A stretch of 64,000 bases of DNA, from positions 47,663-111,662 of the IMG/VR virus record IMGVR_UViG_3300020477_001105; one strand, 5' to 3'. Source of the stretch: a virus. The notes under the pieces are model-generated. The model saw nothing but the letters and a program-made list of their open reading frames with translations, was not told the DNA's origin and searched no databases. The translations under genes were made by a program, and so were the position numbers. Of the stretch, positions 41,840 to 51,444 are shown in pieces. The number at the start of each line of letters is the position of its first letter. The stretch's first letter is position 1.

Positions 41840-42226
41840 TTAGTCGTCGAATAATTTGACTACTGGGCTATTGGCATTACCTGCACCAGGGGTAACCACT
41901 TGCGGGGCATCTGGAGTTACAATAGCGGAAAACATTCTGCTGTATTGGTCTAGGAGACGAGCATCGAGCTGTACACCCTTTCCTAAAACTAAATTATCCT
42001 TCTTAAAGGACCACGTAGTATCACTATCACCTTCAGCAAATTCCTTAAAGAAGAAAGGCACTAGCTGTACTTGAATCTGGCCGGTTTGTGGGTTCGGTTG
42101 TACGTGAACAATAGCCGGATTTTTAACGTCTACATGGGTGTCGTCAGACCCCTCAAGTTCACCTACAATGGTTCTACCGATGCCATCAACAAAAACTTCA
42201 ATATCTTTGGTATCACTCATATCCAT
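41840..42226 (-). CDS. Hypothetical protein between DNA polymerase and uvsX
   Basis: 128 aa, beta-rich and acidic: 'DIEVFVDGIGRTIVGELEGS', 'IVHVQPNPQTGQIQVQLVPF', a helix 'ARLLDQYSRMFSAIV', then a flexible end. It looks like a small beta-barrel. A gene of this sort often sits beside uvsX in marine T4-like phages, as I recall. The uvsX ATG follows 2 nt after its stop. Confidence 0.7.
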   Translation of the reverse strand: MDMSDTKDIEVFVDGIGRTIVGELEGSDDTHVDVKNPAIVHVQPNPQTGQIQVQLVPFFFKEFAEGDSDTTWSFKKDNLVLGKGVQLDARLLDQYSRMFSAIVTPDAPQVVTPGAGNANSPVVKLFDD

Positions 42227-42253
42227 ATATATTAAACTCGTGTATGTGGTAAA

Positions 42254-44893
42254 TCAACCCTTTAATAGGTCAAATAAATCAGTTTGCACGATTTGACCAG
42301 GTTTACGGCACTTCCAACCTACCCCTTCATAAAACCTCTCAACAACACTATGTACAATTTTCTGGAACATTTGTTCCGTATCAGGTACAATGACGTCTTT
42401 AAACTCTTCAGGGTAGTAGTATTTGTAAGCTACGCACTTAATACCAAATTTATTAGGCTGAGACACATAAAAATATCTAACCTTGTCACCGGAATTAATA
42501 GCTTCATACTTATTACTTAAATCAAATCTATCTAATAACAAATTATAGTAATATGCCGCCTTAACGTGAATAGGCATTCCCTTATACGTGTAGAAGTTGT
42601 CGCACTTATCTATAACGTCACCATAGTCGTTCCGCTTTTCAGTCTTATACTGACTAATACCCATGACAAACGCTATATCCTCGATAGGTAATGACTTAAA
42701 TATGTCATACGTCTCGTTAAATAGGTCATTAGTAGTGTTCAGGTCCTTAGTCATCAACATAGTTTCAATGATCTTCTTGACATACGGCTTAATAGGCTTG
42801 GGCATTGTAGTCCTTACAACCTCGACACCTGTATACTTAAACTTATTGACCGCGATACCTTCGTCGTCTAACACATGAAGAACGTATCTCTTCTTTTGTA
42901 GGAACATTCCTACATCACATATACTCTCTCGCTTAAATACAAACCTACAATCTTGTGAATTCAGGACCGCGCGCCCCCATTCTACAATCTTATCGTTCAA
43001 ATGTGACTCAATCTCCCTAACCACCTTGTGAGCATCCTTTGTAACCTTGCCCCTCTTAGTCTTAAACGGAACATTAAACTTGTCAATAATGTGTTTGATA
43101 GTAATATATACAGAGTCCGTGTCGTTGTAGATGATAGGGGAATCTTTCTGTATCTGCTCGTCGGTTAGATCACATTTATCCTTGATATAGTCACATAGAA
43201 TCTTATTTGATTGTTTAATGATAGCCTGACCAGTGAGTGTAATAGACCGAGCGATATCCGGATCACCCATAATAGAGTGCTTATTACCGAAATAACCATA
43301 TATACGGTTAATTAAAATCTTAATAGTGAACTGCTTAATGTTTAGCTTATCCGCTTTATCTTGTAAAGCGGTTCTACTTGGATCATTATCAGGTAAATCG
43401 GCGAGTTCATGCTTAATCTTGTTTAACTCTCGCTTAACGACAACCCGCTGTGCATAAAACTTATCAACAATTGCAGGAAAAATGCCTTTTTTGTTTTGTG
43501 AGAACAAGGCTCGTGACTTAGATATAGATAAATTATTATCTTTAACAAACTTACCAAAGTTAGGCTTACTTAAGAGATAGGATTCACCATTGACATGGTT
43601 AACTCTAACATTATCTTGCTCTAAATCAAACGTACCCATCTTCGTTTCGGGAGATAAATTCAACGAGATCATAATATTAGGGTACAGACTATTAACATCA
43701 AACGAAACTATATAATCCTGAAAGCCTCTTTGTGGCTCACCAACATAAGCACCCTCGTATTTAACATCTTTCTGAGAAGCATCCTCAACAAAGCTGGGTA
43801 TAATTAAACCACGCTCTCTGCTCTCTTTAACAACAGCACCAGTGACAACATTTAAGGTACCCATTGCGTTCTCAAACGGTGTTAGCCCTACGTACGCTAG
43901 CATACGAAGTAATTCTAGGTACTGGAGCTTTTCCTCCATTCTAACGAGCAGGTTAACGTCTTGAATATTGTAATCTACAAACGTCTCCCAATCGTCATCA
44001 GCTAAACTTGATAGATTGGTATTACCGAAATCTACTTTCTTTTCACCAAGTTCATGTTCAGCTATATCATTAAGTTTATATGACTCACGGAGACCTACAC
44101 TGAACACCTTATACACATCTAGGTAGTCAACACACGACATGCCCTTAATATGCCACCTAGTTGACTCTCTACCAAAGCTACTCATTAACTGTCTACTATA
44201 AAGTACACCTATAGGTGACAATCTCCGACTATACTCTTCACCGAATATCTTCTGAATACGGTTAACTAAATACGGTATATCAAACAATTCACTATTCCAC
44301 CCAGAGAGCATGTCAGGTGGATCGGCATGAATAAATTCTACAAAATTATATAACAAATCACGCTCCGACTTGCAGTGAACGTATATATGATTATCGTCCT
44401 TAGCCTTATAAGGCTTTAATCCCCAGGTATGAAACTTTTTACTTAAACTATCATAGACAGTAATTACGTTAACAGTGTCTTTAGCTTTCTCCGGTGTAGG
44501 GAACTCATTTGGACTATACGTCTCAATATCAATAAACTGAACCTTTATGGGGAATTGAGTAAACTCTGGTTCGTCATTAACTTCATGATACCTATCAATT
44601 AGGAATTGCTGTAGCACAGACACGTTCTCGAACAATCTAACCTGTACATTCTTTTTATCACGTTGCTGACCTTTAACCATTTCAGATATTCTCAATTGAC
44701 GAGTATACTGATCAGGGAACGATATCTTCTTTAATGGATTATTGTATAATGATGTGGCATCCGGGCGACCTTTGGTTTCGACGTAGTAATATGGCTCATA
44801 CGGTACATCGTACGACACTCTATTACCATCCTTGTCCCAAGTGTATAGTCTGACTACACGGTCTTTAGATAAATACGCGACGTTTCTGTACAT
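42254..44893 (-). CDS. 43: DNA polymerase gp43 (family B)
   Basis: 879 aa (T4 gp43 898). Exonuclease motif I Asp122/Glu124 in 'FIDIETYSP', then 'DMLSGWNSELFDIPYLV' (exo II) and 'DYNIQDVNLL' (exo III). Polymerase motif A 'SFDVNSLYPNIMISLN', motif B 'ILINRIYGYFGNKHSIMGD' and motif C 'YNDTDSVYI' (Asn in place of the usual Gly before DTDS). The C-terminal clamp-binding end is 'QTDLFDLLKG'. Its promoter puts the transcription start at the ATG. Confidence 0.97.
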   Translation of the reverse strand: MYRNVAYLSKDRVVRLYTWDKDGNRVSYDVPYEPYYYVETKGRPDATSLYNNPLKKISFPDQYTRQLRISEMVKGQQRDKKNVQVRLFENVSVLQQFLIDRYHEVNDEPEFTQFPIKVQFIDIETYSPNEFPTPEKAKDTVNVITVYDSLSKKFHTWGLKPYKAKDDNHIYVHCKSERDLLYNFVEFIHADPPDMLSGWNSELFDIPYLVNRIQKIFGEEYSRRLSPIGVLYSRQLMSSFGRESTRWHIKGMSCVDYLDVYKVFSVGLRESYKLNDIAEHELGEKKVDFGNTNLSSLADDDWETFVDYNIQDVNLLVRMEEKLQYLELLRMLAYVGLTPFENAMGTLNVVTGAVVKESRERGLIIPSFVEDASQKDVKYEGAYVGEPQRGFQDYIVSFDVNSLYPNIMISLNLSPETKMGTFDLEQDNVRVNHVNGESYLLSKPNFGKFVKDNNLSISKSRALFSQNKKGIFPAIVDKFYAQRVVVKRELNKIKHELADLPDNDPSRTALQDKADKLNIKQFTIKILINRIYGYFGNKHSIMGDPDIARSITLTGQAIIKQSNKILCDYIKDKCDLTDEQIQKDSPIIYNDTDSVYITIKHIIDKFNVPFKTKRGKVTKDAHKVVREIESHLNDKIVEWGRAVLNSQDCRFVFKRESICDVGMFLQKKRYVLHVLDDEGIAVNKFKYTGVEVVRTTMPKPIKPYVKKIIETMLMTKDLNTTNDLFNETYDIFKSLPIEDIAFVMGISQYKTEKRNDYGDVIDKCDNFYTYKGMPIHVKAAYYYNLLLDRFDLSNKYEAINSGDKVRYFYVSQPNKFGIKCVAYKYYYPEEFKDVIVPDTEQMFQKIVHSVVERFYEGVGWKCRKPGQIVQTDLFDLLKG

Positions 44894-44900
44894 CAGGTAT

Positions 44901-44928
44901 ATTATAGATGCTTATCTGTTACATTCAA
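44901..44928 (-). promoter_or_regulatory. Sigma70-type promoter for DNA polymerase
   Basis: -35 TTGAAT (44923-44928), 16-nt spacer, -10 TATAAT (44901-44906), 7 nt to the ATG at 44893. It lies inside the 3' end of the upstream glycosyltransferase gene. Confidence 0.75.
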
Positions 44929-46150
44929 GGCTATGAATTCGGGTACGCTTTTCGTGATGATACGGATAACGGTACATCTCTTGATACATGTCAATATTCT
45001 TATCTAATTCAAGCCATCGACCTTCTGCCACTTTACGGCCTTCGTCAGAATGCTTCATGTATGTACCTGGGTCTTTTAAAGTCTTTTTCAGCTGATCAAT
45101 TAGCTCGTCACCAGTTCTAAATCTAATCGGAGCATCCTCATATGTGCACAGGTCCTGACACGCTATAGGTAGACCAAAGCAACAAGCTTCAATATGCTTC
45201 AAGTCACTCTTAGCCTTATTAAAAACATTATCCTGTAACGGTGCTATTAACATATTACAATTAATCTCATCTAACAAGCCTGGATATTCATACAAACGTC
45301 TCCATTGATGAAACTCTACATGCCCTTGAGCGACTAAGTCCTGTACACCTAACGGAAATGCTCCTAAAAATACCCAATGGTAATCTTTATATGTCTTTCT
45401 TATGACAGGGACAATGTGATGGAAGTCATCTCTCTGCTTTACCCTATTTTCGACATCGAAATGTGCACCACTAGCAGGATATACAATTCTAGGTCTCTTT
45501 TTGAACTTCTTATAGTTCTTAATAATCTTATCTCTGTCATAATAATTACCTATCCACCACTTTGGAGGGAAATTAGGTATGACAGTTACGTTCTGATTAC
45601 CTGTCTTAGCTCTATAATACTCTTGCATGAACTTATTAGTGACGGTAATCTCATCAACGTTCTGCATAATAGCGCATGCGCATTCACGAATCTTTGGATC
45701 AGTAAATGCAGTTTTAAATTTATTATAATCCGGAATATCTTCGTGAAAAACAATATCATCAATTTCGTATACAATGTTAAAGTTGTGTTTCTGTGCGAAG
45801 TTTTTCAGTAAACCTAGGAACTGCAGTTGTTGCTCAGTAGCCTGTCGCTGCAGCCTGACTGTTCTTGTATTAACATACCATCTCTCATCTAAACACATTA
45901 ACGTAGTACTGTGAATGACTGCTTTTTGATGAGCATTAAGCATATGCTCTGGCCAAATCATACGCCAAAACCCACAACCACTATAGTCAGCTAGATAGTT
46001 AATACTTCTATCAAAATCTGCTTCAGGGGGTTGGATATTCTCCCGGTCCGGTGGCTGAGGCTGGTTCGCAGGCGGTACCGTAGGTACAAAAAGCTGAGAA
46101 CCGAACGGGTTACCTAAACCAGGGGCTCCAATTGCAGGAGGGATAATCAT
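44912..46150 (-). CDS. GT-B glycosyltransferase in the replication block
   Basis: 412 aa. The N-terminal 45 residues are Pro/Gln-rich. 'FNIVYEIDDIVFHEDIPDYN' and 'VDEITVTNKFMQEYYRAKTG' are typical of GT4-like enzymes, 'VTVIPNFPPKWWIG' is the middle linker, and 'SDLKHIEACCFGLPIACQDL' gives the K-x-x-E-x-x-x-x-G-x-P nucleotide-sugar site. It is inserted between the polymerase and gp46 genes, where a DNA-modifying GT would make sense; a surface-glycan role is equally possible. Confidence 0.82.
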   Translation of the reverse strand: MIIPPAIGAPGLGNPFGSQLFVPTVPPANQPQPPDRENIQPPEADFDRSINYLADYSGCGFWRMIWPEHMLNAHQKAVIHSTTLMCLDERWYVNTRTVRLQRQATEQQLQFLGLLKNFAQKHNFNIVYEIDDIVFHEDIPDYNKFKTAFTDPKIRECACAIMQNVDEITVTNKFMQEYYRAKTGNQNVTVIPNFPPKWWIGNYYDRDKIIKNYKKFKKRPRIVYPASGAHFDVENRVKQRDDFHHIVPVIRKTYKDYHWVFLGAFPLGVQDLVAQGHVEFHQWRRLYEYPGLLDEINCNMLIAPLQDNVFNKAKSDLKHIEACCFGLPIACQDLCTYEDAPIRFRTGDELIDQLKKTLKDPGTYMKHSDEGRKVAEGRWLELDKNIDMYQEMYRYPYHHEKRTRIHSLECNR

Positions 46151-46165
46151 ATTAATAATTAGGCA

Positions 46166-47983
46166 CTAATCCTTAAATTCAACCCGTCTCGTGACACCGT
46201 TTTCTTTCTCTAAAAATATAACCTCACCCGGGTTTGCGTAATGTGAACCAATCTTAACGCTTTCTTTTCTGTGACTGATAACCATGACACACTCATTATG
46301 CTTTTCAACACGTTCTCTTAGGATATTCAATACTAATTCAACACCCTTTTCATCTAAACTAGTGTCTAATAGCTCATCATATATGCTAATATTGTAAGCT
46401 ACGTTGCCTTGCAAACGCCTAATGTCCATAAAAGCGAATAAACAAGATAAATCGATGTTCTTTCTCTCAGCGCCACTGAAATTAAAATATGAACATTCCT
46501 TATTAGTTTCTGTTACGATTTCTTCCTCGAAATATTCATTAAAGATGCAGCAACAATTAGCATCCATAAGCTGTAAGTAGTGTTGTAACTTAGAATTAAA
46601 GACTTGTAATATCTTCTTAACAATATATGACTTGACACCCTCCTCTGATACTACAAACTTAACTACATCAACAATAGATAGGGTATGTCGAATCTTACTT
46701 AATGATTTACTGATATCTTCTAATCGTTTTTTAGTAGAATTAATAAGCTTATCGTGCTGATCAGTATCGTTATCAAAGTTTTTCAAGTCTTGATCTAGCT
46801 GCTTATTCCATTCTTTTAACTGATTCATGCGGCTAGTTCTGCTATCGTTATCTTTGATCTTTAATTGATTGCTATTATATAATCCATTCTGATTAGTGAT
46901 AGCTAACTTTAGTTTACTCTTTAACCCGTTTAGAGTTAACAAGGTAGCTCTACATTTTTCAATTTCTTTATTCTTTGCATCAATAGACCCCTGAAGCTCT
47001 ACTTTCTCTTCTTCAATTTGTGACCGATCATGATCCGTCACTGGTCTTAAGCATACCGGGCACTCATCTTTATCAGTACCTATCTTACTCAATTGCTGAT
47101 CTACAAATCTAATCTCAGTCTCATACGTAGATATCTCTTTATCTACCTTCGTAATCTTATCATTACATGTATCTAAATTTTGCTCAATAGTCGATATCGT
47201 ACCCTTAATCTTTTCTAATTCTTCAGTATTAATATCGACTAATTTCTTTTGCAGCCGGTCTAACTCCTCTGTATTATCTATCTTTCTCTGCTCGTACCTA
47301 TTCTTTCTATCTGACTGCTCCTTAACATATTGTGCCTTTTGCTCTTTGTGTGTTGATAGTGTGTGATCAACTTCCTCAAACTTAGCTCCCTCCACTTCAT
47401 AGGTTCGCTTAGTATCATTGTGCTCAGATCGTACAAGTGATAACATATCACTAAACACTTCTAAGTTAAAAATACCTTCAACAAATTTTCGCTTCTCAAC
47501 TTTCTTCTTCGCCATGAAGGGAATAGTGTTATTGAGAGTCATTATGACACAGTTTTGAAAAATGTCTGTTGATGCACTTAAAATGCTGCAAATATACTCT
47601 GTAGTATTACTGATAGAATCTCTAGTCTTGTCTTCACCATCAACATACAACCTACATCTAGATGGTTCTAACATTCGTACAACCTTGTAATCTCTCTTTT
47701 TATCATTCTTGATAACTTCAAACTCTAACACTACTTCGCATCCCTTATATGCTAAATTGTGTACAATGTTTTCCTTTTTTAGCTCCCTAATAGTGCTACC
47801 GAAAATAGCAAAATGAATAGCATCAGCAATAGTAGACTTACCTACACCATTTCTTCTATCTAGCTTATCCTTGTTCGTTCCCGTTATAACATGTAAACCT
47901 GGCTTAAAGTCCACAGTTACAGGCTCTTCACCTACAGACAGGAAGTTCTTAATGGACACCGTTTTAAAGTTTACATATTTCAT
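46166..47983 (-). CDS. 46: Recombination endonuclease subunit gp46 (Rad50/SbcC-like)
   Basis: 605 aa (T4 gp46 560). N-terminal Walker A 'RRNGVGKSTIADAIHFAIFG', long coiled coils around a zinc hook 'ECPVCLRPV' (C-x-x-C near residue 310), then 'NFSGAERKNIDLSCLFAFMD' (signature) and 'SIYDELLDTSLDEKG' (Walker B, D-loop). With gp47 it resects DNA ends. Its ATG is next to the gp47 stop. Confidence 0.95.
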   Translation of the reverse strand: MKYVNFKTVSIKNFLSVGEEPVTVDFKPGLHVITGTNKDKLDRRNGVGKSTIADAIHFAIFGSTIRELKKENIVHNLAYKGCEVVLEFEVIKNDKKRDYKVVRMLEPSRCRLYVDGEDKTRDSISNTTEYICSILSASTDIFQNCVIMTLNNTIPFMAKKKVEKRKFVEGIFNLEVFSDMLSLVRSEHNDTKRTYEVEGAKFEEVDHTLSTHKEQKAQYVKEQSDRKNRYEQRKIDNTEELDRLQKKLVDINTEELEKIKGTISTIEQNLDTCNDKITKVDKEISTYETEIRFVDQQLSKIGTDKDECPVCLRPVTDHDRSQIEEEKVELQGSIDAKNKEIEKCRATLLTLNGLKSKLKLAITNQNGLYNSNQLKIKDNDSRTSRMNQLKEWNKQLDQDLKNFDNDTDQHDKLINSTKKRLEDISKSLSKIRHTLSIVDVVKFVVSEEGVKSYIVKKILQVFNSKLQHYLQLMDANCCCIFNEYFEEEIVTETNKECSYFNFSGAERKNIDLSCLFAFMDIRRLQGNVAYNISIYDELLDTSLDEKGVELVLNILRERVEKHNECVMVISHRKESVKIGSHYANPGEVIFLEKENGVTRRVEFKD

Positions 47984-49048
47984 CTAAGTACATCTATCAT
48001 ACACATCTAAAGTATAATCAATAATTTCTTTCTTATTATCAATCTCTAACAAGTTAATAAATTCTTCAATAGCCGACTTCACTTCTATACCTGCAAAATC
48101 ATGTCTACTGTCTTCATCTAAATTATATTGGTTAAAACTCTGAGAGTAGTCAACATTAACAGCTTTTGCATTTAATGATGATAACTTTCTTAGAATAACA
48201 TCCATGTCATCAGGTGCAACGTTTTTATCAACTACCAACTTAACGAAGTTATTTTTAAACCACTTTTTAACTTTAGCATTAATACTTCCGACTTTAACGA
48301 GTTCAGATAAATGGATTTTCTTGTGCTTAGGTGACAGAGTGTTTTCAGTAAAATCATATTTCAGAGTATCCAAATCTAAAATGTAGTACCCCTTAGTACT
48401 ATCCGCATCACCGAAAGTCATTTCGAATGGTGATCCGAGATATAATATGGTACCGTCGTCATACTTCCTCTCTTCTCTTAAATGAAAGTGACCAGAAATT
48501 ATGAGACCGGATTTGCTAAGTAAATCTTTACTCCGAATACCTTCAGAACATATCTTAAACGTGTTTTGCTTAAATGTGGTTATCTCGAAATGACCAAATA
48601 CAACATCCGACCCTGGAATATCTTTAACTTTAGTTCCCCATGGGCAAAATGTAACACTCTTACCGAATAATGTAGCAGTAGTTGGATCAGATATAACCTT
48701 TATATTAGACCAACCGCTCAAAATAGATAGTGAATTAACGTCCGACCGATCTTTATACCAAGCATCGTGGTTACCTACTAGAATAATGATATTGAACTGT
48801 CTCCATTCCTCCAAAATACTGGTGACAAAGTGTATAGTGTTGACTGCTATCTCGTCACGGTAATGAAAGAAGTCACCACTAATGATAATATCACTTATAT
48901 CCTTACTCTCAAGCTCTGATCTTAACCACTTAGCCCATTTTAGAATGATATTATGCCACTGAGTACTGTTCTGATGTACCCCGACATGTATATCACTTAT
49001 ACAACAAACTTTGGATTTGTTGAGAAAGATATCTTGATTACTGGTCAT
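47984..49048 (-). CDS. 47: Recombination endonuclease subunit gp47 (Mre11/SbcD-like)
   Basis: 354 aa (T4 gp47 339). Metal-binding phosphoesterase motifs are 'CISDIHVGVHQNS', 'IIISGDFFHYRDEI', 'LVGNHDAWYKDRS' and 'SGHFHLREE', in the Mre11 order. Forms the gp46/47 complex. Overlaps the sigma factor gene by 11 nt. Confidence 0.95.
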   Translation of the reverse strand: MTSNQDIFLNKSKVCCISDIHVGVHQNSTQWHNIILKWAKWLRSELESKDISDIIISGDFFHYRDEIAVNTIHFVTSILEEWRQFNIIILVGNHDAWYKDRSDVNSLSILSGWSNIKVISDPTTATLFGKSVTFCPWGTKVKDIPGSDVVFGHFEITTFKQNTFKICSEGIRSKDLLSKSGLIISGHFHLREERKYDDGTILYLGSPFEMTFGDADSTKGYYILDLDTLKYDFTENTLSPKHKKIHLSELVKVGSINAKVKKWFKNNFVKLVVDKNVAPDDMDVILRKLSSLNAKAVNVDYSQSFNQYNLDEDSRHDFAGIEVKSAIEEFINLLEIDNKKEIIDYTLDVYDRCT

Positions 49049-49601
49049 CAGAATTTCCGTCCGCAGGGTCTACATAAACGGAATTATTTGTATCTTGGTT
49101 CATTTCATCAGCATACACAGCCTCTTGATAGTTGGCTATTGTTTCCCTATGCTTCTTCTCCTTTTTAATTCTATTAATAAAGGCGTGAAATGCTATTGTC
49201 GTAAAATACGAAAACGGATTGTTACCGGTATCAATATTAAACTTCTTATTCTTTAAGGCTGAGAACATCTTAACTACAGCGTCACCGACCATCTCGTCTT
49301 TATATGAGTAGTTGATGAAGTTAGGTGCAAAGCTTAAACCCACGGCAATCTTATACACAGACTCAGCGAGGTGATCTGGAATAATATCTGTCCTGTAGTA
49401 TTCTTTAATCTCCGCATAGAACTCTTTAGCGTTTACATAGTTCTTCTCTGCATCAGCCTTGCTCTGCTTCTTTCGCTTTCGCTTCTTAGGTGCCGCCTTA
49501 GCTGTCGCCTTAGCAGGTTTAGGTTTTGTTGCAGTTTTAGCTTTCTTAGCTACCGTTTTCTTTTTCGATACTATTTTTTTCTTTGATGGTTTGGAGGCCA
49601 T
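49038..49601 (-). CDS. 55: Late sigma factor gp55 with H1-like N-terminal tail
   Basis: 187 aa from the ATG at 49601 (T4 gp55 185). The core has 'KNYVNAKEFYAEIKEYYRTD', 'LSFAPNFINYSYKDEMVGDA' and 'NNPFSYFTTIAFHAFINRIK', the gp55 signature (region 2-like). It directs RNA polymerase to TATAAATA promoters, which occur throughout this window. Residues 3-50 are almost entirely Lys, Ala, Pro, Thr and Arg (KPKPAKATAKAAPKKRKRKK), an unusual tail for a sigma factor. It overlaps uvsW by 56 nt; a TATAAT-like element lies about 16 nt upstream. Confidence 0.92.
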   Translation of the reverse strand: MASKPSKKKIVSKKKTVAKKAKTATKPKPAKATAKAAPKKRKRKKQSKADAEKNYVNAKEFYAEIKEYYRTDIIPDHLAESVYKIAVGLSFAPNFINYSYKDEMVGDAVVKMFSALKNKKFNIDTGNNPFSYFTTIAFHAFINRIKKEKKHRETIANYQEAVYADEMNQDTNNSVYVDPADGNSDDQ

Positions 49602-51021
49602 GTTCAATATTCTCCCTATTATAAAACTCTATTCGCTTAGCCAAGTGACGTGTGCCATACCGTAAGCTATCTCCTATATCAAAAATTATAAGCTGGTCTT
49701 TGTTCTTATGCAACCTAAGACCTCTACCTATAGACTGAATGATTTTAATTTTAGCTTTTCCGCCACTAGCAAAAACAATATAGTGTAAGTTTTTGATATT
49801 TATTCCTGTCGAAAAGATCTTAGAAATGGCAACAACAATAACATTGTCGTCTTTTTCCATTAACTGTTTAACCTTTTCTCTGTCTTCAATATCTACATTA
49901 CCTCTAATAAAGTAAACCTTCTTATCAGCACAGTCTCTATTAAACTGTTCATACAACACTGTACCATGTTCAATATAATCTACAAGTACTAGTGCGTTAT
50001 TGGTAACTTTATTGCAAAGTTTTGTCAATATATCATTTCTGAAGTCATTGTGTATCAGAAAATCTATCTCCCGTCGAAACATTTCTGACGGTTGAAGAGA
50101 CTCTCCAGGAAATTTTATATAGGTAGGCTCGTCTTCATACTCTAATTTTAATATTTGTATTTTAGCATCAGCTATATACTTTTCTTTTCTTAACTCATAG
50201 CTATTCTTCTCATATACAACAGGCCCGATCTTACCCATTATATTCCATTGATCGATTGTCTGCTCAGGCATAGTGCCAGTAAAACCAAACCTACATTGCG
50301 TCCTAATCTTCTTTAGGAGCTTATTAACCTTATTACCTTTTCTAAGCTTGTGAACTTCATCGACGACACATGCATCTATATATGTTAGCCAATCTGTATC
50401 AGACTTATTACTCTGTAATATACCTAGATTACAGACAATTACATTTGCACTCAAGTCTAATTCGTCATCACCTGTCCACTTAGTAGTCTTAAAAGTTGTA
50501 TTATAGTCTTTGAAATCATTATACGTTTGTGTAACTAGACCTCTGTCTGGTACGATTAAGGCGCATTTAAAGTCAGGATTCAACTTGAACATAGTTTCAA
50601 GAAGAGTGGCGATGATGAGCGTCTTACCACCAGCAGTAGCTAGCACCACAGTACCTCTACCGTACTTGCAACACTTTTTAACTACATCATACTGATAGTC
50701 TCTTAGATCTAATTTTAACTTCTCAGGCTCTACATCATCTGTCGTACTAAGTACGTTATCAAACACTTCCTTAAATGCAGGTGTGTGTCTTATTCGCTCC
50801 GTGTAACCTTCATCTTTGATGAATTTGACAATCTCACTATATAAGCCTAAGTCAAATCTACCCGTAGGGGTAATGACGTAATTACGAGCAGGAGCGTAAT
50901 AACCTCTCATATGAGCGAATCTAGCGTTCTTGTTAGCTACAGAGAAACGCTCTCTCACTTCATCAAAGTGATTACCTGACATCATTGCTTGTCGGCGCCC
51001 TGGATCCCAATCGAATGTCAT
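49546..51021 (-). CDS. uvsW: DNA/RNA helicase UvsW
   Basis: 491 aa (T4 UvsW 503). Superfamily 2 helicase that unwinds R-loops and branched DNA. Motif I 'VVLATAGGKTLIIATLL', motif II 'ACVVDEVHKL', motif III 'FGFTGTMPE', 'FIRGNVDIEDREKVKQL', and motif VI 'KIIQSIGRGLRLHKNKD' are in order. An N-terminal domain of about 115 residues is also as in T4. The uvsY-like gene is directly upstream, as in T4. Confidence 0.94.
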   Translation of the reverse strand: MTFDWDPGRRQAMMSGNHFDEVRERFSVANKNARFAHMRGYYAPARNYVITPTGRFDLGLYSEIVKFIKDEGYTERIRHTPAFKEVFDNVLSTTDDVEPEKLKLDLRDYQYDVVKKCCKYGRGTVVLATAGGKTLIIATLLETMFKLNPDFKCALIVPDRGLVTQTYNDFKDYNTTFKTTKWTGDDELDLSANVIVCNLGILQSNKSDTDWLTYIDACVVDEVHKLRKGNKVNKLLKKIRTQCRFGFTGTMPEQTIDQWNIMGKIGPVVYEKNSYELRKEKYIADAKIQILKLEYEDEPTYIKFPGESLQPSEMFRREIDFLIHNDFRNDILTKLCNKVTNNALVLVDYIEHGTVLYEQFNRDCADKKVYFIRGNVDIEDREKVKQLMEKDDNVIVVAISKIFSTGINIKNLHYIVFASGGKAKIKIIQSIGRGLRLHKNKDQLIIFDIGDSLRYGTRHLAKRIEFYNRENIEHGLQTIKEKNSIEKENGS

Positions 51022-51022
51022 A

Positions 51023-51418
51023 TTAGGTAGTTTCTAACTTCATAATCTCAGTTAGATTCTTAATATCAAATGTCATACTGTTTAATATCCTTTCAGCTTT
51101 TTCTAAAAACAGTATAACAACTTCGTTGTCTCTGATCTGCTCATCAATATCTTGAATATCATCCAAGTCTTGTACTTTCTTTTCTGCGATAGGTAGGCTT
51201 AGCTTAACCGGACTATCTTTTACCAATTTTTGAGTTAGATCTTTAATAACCTTTTTCTTCTTTCTCTCTAGCTTACTATTATCGGACTTAGCTCTCATCA
51301 ATCTACCAGCCCATTTATGTTTTATCGCTGGTAATTTCATCTGAACATCTCTGACATTGAATTCGTCCAGAGCCGTATCCTCACCTAGCTCTTTGATATA
51401 TTGGTCTAACAGGTCCAT
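51023..51418 (-). CDS. uvsY: Recombination mediator UvsY-like
   Basis: 131 aa (T4 UvsY 137). Mostly helical and basic in the middle. 'KHKWAGRLMRAKSDNSKLER' and the C-terminal 'LFLEKAERILNSMTFDIKNL' fit the UvsY layout (helix with YSKWLN-like start, and an 'i-x-x-R-x-F-x-I-K' end). UvsY loads UvsX on gp32-coated DNA. Position next to uvsW supports the call. Confidence 0.72.
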   Translation of the reverse strand: MDLLDQYIKELGEDTALDEFNVRDVQMKLPAIKHKWAGRLMRAKSDNSKLERKKKKVIKDLTQKLVKDSPVKLSLPIAEKKVQDLDDIQDIDEQIRDNEVVILFLEKAERILNSMTFDIKNLTEIMKLETT

Positions 51419-51423
51419 TATAG

Positions 51424-51431
51424 ATTAAATA
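51424..51431 (+). promoter_or_regulatory. Weak late promoter box
   Basis: ATTAAATA, 13 nt before the GTG start at 51445. The spacing is longer than at other late boxes here. Confidence 0.4.
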
Positions 51432-51444
51432 ATAGTATACGATC

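Noticed and set aside
45377-45811. 144-aa plus-strand frame in the GT-B gene
   Set aside because: Shadow of the glycosyltransferase coding strand; the minus frame carries the family motifs.
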